A stretch of 64,000 nucleotides of DNA from Fumia xinanensis. Its GTDB lineage: Bacteria > Bacillota > Clostridia > Oscillospirales > Ruminococcaceae. A program made the position numbers and the translations under genes. The notes beneath the pieces are model-generated. The model saw nothing but the letters and a program-made list of their open reading frames with translations, ran no database searches and was not told the DNA's origin. Positions 61,638 to 64,000 of this stretch are shown piece after piece. Location of the stretch: assembly GCF_014384905.1 (NCBI RefSeq), contig NZ_JACRSV010000004.1, forward strand, positions 186,001-250,000, read 5' to 3'. The stretch's first letter is position 1. Every line of letters starts with the position of its first letter.

Positions 61638-62201
61638 GTGGTGCGGAAATTGGACGACCAGCAACTTATCACTCTCATGCAAAACGAACCGGAAAAGGGC
61701 GTGGAGCAGGCAATCAGACAGTATGGCGGCCTCTGTAAGGCAGTGGCTGTGCGGATTCTGGGAGCCGATCATCAGCAAGATATCGAAGAATGTATTTCCG
61801 ATACTTTTGTGAAGCTTTGGCGGGCAGCCGGCAGTATCGACCTTCAAAAAGGCACCCTGAAGGCCTATACTGCCTCCATTGCCCGAAATACGGCCATCAA
61901 CCGTTTGAGATACCAAAAGCGGGTCTATGAACTGCTTCCCCTAGAAGAAGACAGTTTGCAGATGGAGTTGGACTTGGAGTCAGAGCTTTCAAGAAAAAGA
62001 AATGGAGAAATTGTGCGGCAGACGGTTTCGGAGCTTCCAGAGCCGGACCGAGAAATATTCATTCGCCGGTATTTTTATTGTGAGCGCATCAAGGCGATTG
62101 CTCTGCAGCTGGGGCTCAGCCCGAAAGCGGTGGAAAACAAGCTGTTTCGGGGCAAGCAGAAGCTGAAAGCCATGCTGATCGAGCGGGGAGCCGCGGTGTG
62201 A
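61638..62201 (+). CDS. ECF-type RNA polymerase sigma factor
   Basis: This is a 187-residue sigma-70 family protein. Region 2 spans about residues 25-92 (ILGADHQQDIEECISDTFVKLW and AYTASIARNTAINRLRYQKR) and region 4 about 125-180 (VSELPEPDREIFIRRYFYCERI and QLGLSPKAVENKLFRGKQKLK, quoted in parts). The start is a GTG at 61638 or the next codon (GTG 61641); the ribosome site (AGAAAG) is weak. The next gene encodes a membrane protein that looks like its anti-sigma factor. The gene contains no recognisable signal for what it responds to. Confidence 0.9.
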   Translation: MVRKLDDQQLITLMQNEPEKGVEQAIRQYGGLCKAVAVRILGADHQQDIEECISDTFVKLWRAAGSIDLQKGTLKAYTASIARNTAINRLRYQKRVYELLPLEEDSLQMELDLESELSRKRNGEIVRQTVSELPEPDREIFIRRYFYCERIKAIALQLGLSPKAVENKLFRGKQKLKAMLIERGAAV

Positions 62202-62236
62202 CCACTGAGGTCAATTTCCAGGAAGGAATGATGATA

Positions 62237-63292
62237 ATGAGTAACAGCAGAATAGATGAGTGCATGGATTTGCTGGACGAAGAATTCCTCGCCGAAATTG
62301 AAATGGAGGAATTAGCTTTGACACAACAGGAACAGAACCACATTCAGGACAATGTGATGAAAGAAGTAGGCTGCAAACGGAAAAGATGGAGTAGGAGGGG
62401 CGTCGCTATTTTAGTTGCGGCGGCCATTGGGGTTTCTTCCCTAACAGTTGCGGTGGCGGCGGCTTTTGACATGGGCCCAGCCTTCCAAAAATTTTTCGGG
62501 GCCAGCGGAGAAAATGACATCGCTCTTCTCAGTGCGGCGGGCGGCCAGGTGGTTGCCAGCGACACTAAAGGCGGATATACCGTAGACGTAAAAGGTGTGG
62601 TAGGTGACAAAAAAAGCGTAAATATTCTGTTTGATCTGACAGCTCCTGAAGGGGAAACCGTTACTGACATGTACCGATTCAGCGACACCCGCATCTGGCT
62701 TGAAAAAAACGGACCGACATCGATGGGCTGGTATGTAACTCAGATCGATGACGGAAATCCCAGCGATAATAAGGCGAGCTATGTAATAAGCTGCACCACT
62801 GATAAGAATTTTTCCGGTGAAAAAGTCAGTTTGGCCCTGGGAAATCTGGTAAACGACAGCATCCAAAGCGGCGATTTGGAAGAACCCAGCACAATCTTGG
62901 AAGCCGGGGAGTGGAAATTGGATTTTAAAATGGATTACAAGGATACTTCCAAGAGCTATAAAGTCAACAAAGAGTTCGACTATAGCGGGCAAACTGTAAC
63001 CTTGAAATCCGTGAGCATATCTCCCCTGTCGGCCAGCTTTGAATTGCAGGGAAAAGTCGCCTTGGATGAGCTGGAGGTATCTTCAAAAGGAACGTTTTTA
63101 AGTGACGAGTCCGGTGACTATGACGTTTCCATTCAAATGAAAGACGGCACGGTGTTCCAGGAATTTACCGGTGGAGGAACCGGCAGCGAAGGCCTAAAAG
63201 CAGTGGCGACAATTCAGTTTGCCAAGGTGATTGATCCCGCGGATATTGCGTCCATTACCTATCGGGGAATTACAATTCCGGTTGCAGAATAA
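62237..63292 (+). CDS. DUF4179-type anti-sigma factor
   Basis: This 351-residue single-span membrane protein has a short acidic N-terminal cytoplasmic part (residues 1-40, IDECMDLLDEEF), a basic stretch (KRKRWSRR), one membrane segment (about 56-77) and an extracytoplasmic region of about 270 residues with DUF4179-like beta strands. It follows an ECF sigma gene, the usual position of its anti-sigma factor. The ATG at 62237 lies 9 nt after AGGAAGGA; a GTG at 62198 overlapping the sigma stop is possible but lacks this site. It would hold the sigma factor at the membrane until an envelope signal arrives. Confidence 0.8.
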   Translation: MSNSRIDECMDLLDEEFLAEIEMEELALTQQEQNHIQDNVMKEVGCKRKRWSRRGVAILVAAAIGVSSLTVAVAAAFDMGPAFQKFFGASGENDIALLSAAGGQVVASDTKGGYTVDVKGVVGDKKSVNILFDLTAPEGETVTDMYRFSDTRIWLEKNGPTSMGWYVTQIDDGNPSDNKASYVISCTTDKNFSGEKVSLALGNLVNDSIQSGDLEEPSTILEAGEWKLDFKMDYKDTSKSYKVNKEFDYSGQTVTLKSVSISPLSASFELQGKVALDELEVSSKGTFLSDESGDYDVSIQMKDGTVFQEFTGGGTGSEGLKAVATIQFAKVIDPADIASITYRGITIPVAE

Positions 63293-63303
63293 GAATCTGA
63301 TTA

Positions 63304-63337
63304 CGAAAGCCCCGGTGGATATCCACCGGGGCTTTCG
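63304..63337. terminator. Bidirectional palindromic terminator
   Basis: A 34-nt perfect palindrome (17 bp per arm) lies between the convergent anti-sigma and thioredoxin genes. Confidence 0.85.
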
Positions 63338-63350
63338 ATTTAACAAGTCT

Positions 63351-63674
63351 TTATTTTTCAGAGAGCTCCAAAGCCTCCAGAAGTTCTTCCTTTGGGCGAA
63401 CGCCAACCATCTGGTTCACCACTTTCCCTCCCTTGAAGTATAAGAGAGTTGGAATGCTCATGACGCGGTACTCTTGAGCGAGGTTTTGTTCTTCGTCAAT
63501 ATTTACCTTGCATACCAGGGCTTTTCCGTCCACTTCGTCGGCAATTTCGTCAATGACGGGACCCAGCATTTTGCAGGGATTACACCAGGGTGCCCAAAAG
63601 TCCACCAGCACTGGCAGCTCAGAACCCAGTACCATTTCTTCAAAATCTGTTTCTGTAATATGAATCGTACTCAT
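63351..63674 (-). CDS. trxA: Thioredoxin with CNPC active site
   Basis: This 107-residue thioredoxin has the usual DFWAPWC…PCK active site, but the dipeptide between the cysteines is Asn-Pro (Cys31-Asn-Pro-Cys34) instead of Gly-Pro. The cis-Pro loop (MSIPTLLYFKGG) is normal. The altered dipeptide should shift redox potential or partner choice. The start overlaps the stop of the upstream flavodoxin-fold gene (ATGA), so the two are co-translated, suggesting a small redox operon. Confidence 0.93.
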   Translation of the reverse strand: MSTIHITETDFEEMVLGSELPVLVDFWAPWCNPCKMLGPVIDEIADEVDGKALVCKVNIDEEQNLAQEYRVMSIPTLLYFKGGKVVNQMVGVRPKEELLEALELSEK

Positions 63675-64000
63675 TTTGACATCTCCTTTTCAATTAGTTT
63701 GATTCGATTGCATCTGCGCTTTTCTGGAGGCAGGTCGGTTCCGGCGAGATAAACCGTTTCGGAAAGAGTCGCTCCAAAAACAGAGAAAAACATCTCAGCT
63801 GGAGCTTTGAGTGATTCCACTGCCGAAAGGTCGCAGCCTCCACAAGTGCAAATTAAAATACCTTTTTTATTGTTCGCAATTTTTTCCCGTTTAAACAGGA
63901 CCCGGCGGACAAATAGCTGCTGTGTCCGATCGATAAATGCCTTAAATGGTGCTGGAAATCCTAGATAATACACCGGTGTCGAAAGGATAATGGCGTCTGC
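63671..64000 (-). CDS. NAD(P)H/FMN-dependent flavodoxin-fold reductase (5' end beyond window)
   Basis: The visible 109 residues are the C-terminal part of a flavodoxin-like reductase. It starts at the window edge in ADAIILSTPVYYLGFPAPFK, the conserved strand-loop that holds the flavin (T/S-P-x-Y-x-x-x-P). It contains CTCGGCD near the middle. The N-terminus lies beyond 64000. It is coupled by a 4-bp overlap to thioredoxin, so the two may form a reductive pair; the substrate is not known. Confidence 0.8.
   Translation of the reverse strand, partial: ADAIILSTPVYYLGFPAPFKAFIDRTQQLFVRRVLFKREKIANNKKGILICTCGGCDLSAVESLKAPAEMFFSVFGATLSETVYLAGTDLPPEKRRCNRIKLIEKEMSK

Overview
The window looks like chromosome of a spore-forming, gut-type clostridium (Oscillospirales/Ruminococcaceae-like). 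The reasons are an Agr peptide-thiolactone system, T-box leaders on two aminoacyl-tRNA synthetase genes, the spore-cortex amidase CwlD, a type III glutamine synthetase, many extended -10 promoters of the form TGGTATAAT, and secreted proteins with choline/glucan-binding-type wall repeats. This assignment is inferred from gene content, not from a database search.

Left end (1-3.4 kb): a truncated 3' half of tRNA-Arg(ACG) followed by the tRNA terminator looks like the attachment scar of an integrated element lying to the left. Next to it is a compact quorum-sensing operon: LytTR response regulator, GHKL sensor kinase, a 46-residue AgrD-like pheromone precursor and AgrB. 3.4-10.6 kb: T-box-controlled proS, then a convergent operon for MurNAc/GlcNAc salvage (glycosidase-like DUF6259 protein, MurQ etherase, BadF-type sugar kinase, MurR/RpiR regulator). 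10.7-14.1 kb: a DUF3298 protein, an XpaC-family protein and an exported trigger-factor-like lipoprotein. 14.3-18.2 kb: ATP-grasp ligase, aspartate racemase and AsnB-type amidotransferase, matching the known D-Asp/D-Asn peptidoglycan cross-bridge pathway.

18.6-19.3 kb is an unusual non-coding array of 171-bp and shorter units built from small tetraloop hairpins, with covarying outer stems and repeated extended -10 boxes. 19.4-26.6 kb holds two M42 aminopeptidases, a PLP lyase, AsnA, a sugar O-acetyltransferase and GlnN. 26.7-30.5 kb holds a small XRE regulator and T-box-controlled ileS.

30.9-49.9 kb is the most striking region: three giant paralogous secreted proteins (about 1795, 1843 and 2092 residues). 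Each has a signal peptide, 6-8 F5/8 type C (discoidin-like) domains, sometimes an Ig-like domain, one DUF4855 domain, a Gly/Pro linker and seven wall-binding repeats. An AraC regulator lies between the first and second. Their last 612 bp are near-identical, and two share an AT-rich upstream motif.

49.9-64 kb returns to housekeeping genes: tRNA-Thr, a divergent ThyX-like protein coupled to a dTMP-kinase-like protein, two acyltransferases, a DJ-1 protein, 5-formyl-THF cyclo-ligase, MltG, a U32 protein, CwlD, RadA, a polysaccharide deacetylase, an ECF sigma/anti-sigma pair, thioredoxin and a flavodoxin-fold reductase cut by the window edge. Wall metabolism recurs throughout (D-Asp bridge, MurNAc salvage, MltG, CwlD, deacetylase, wall-anchored DUF4855 proteins).
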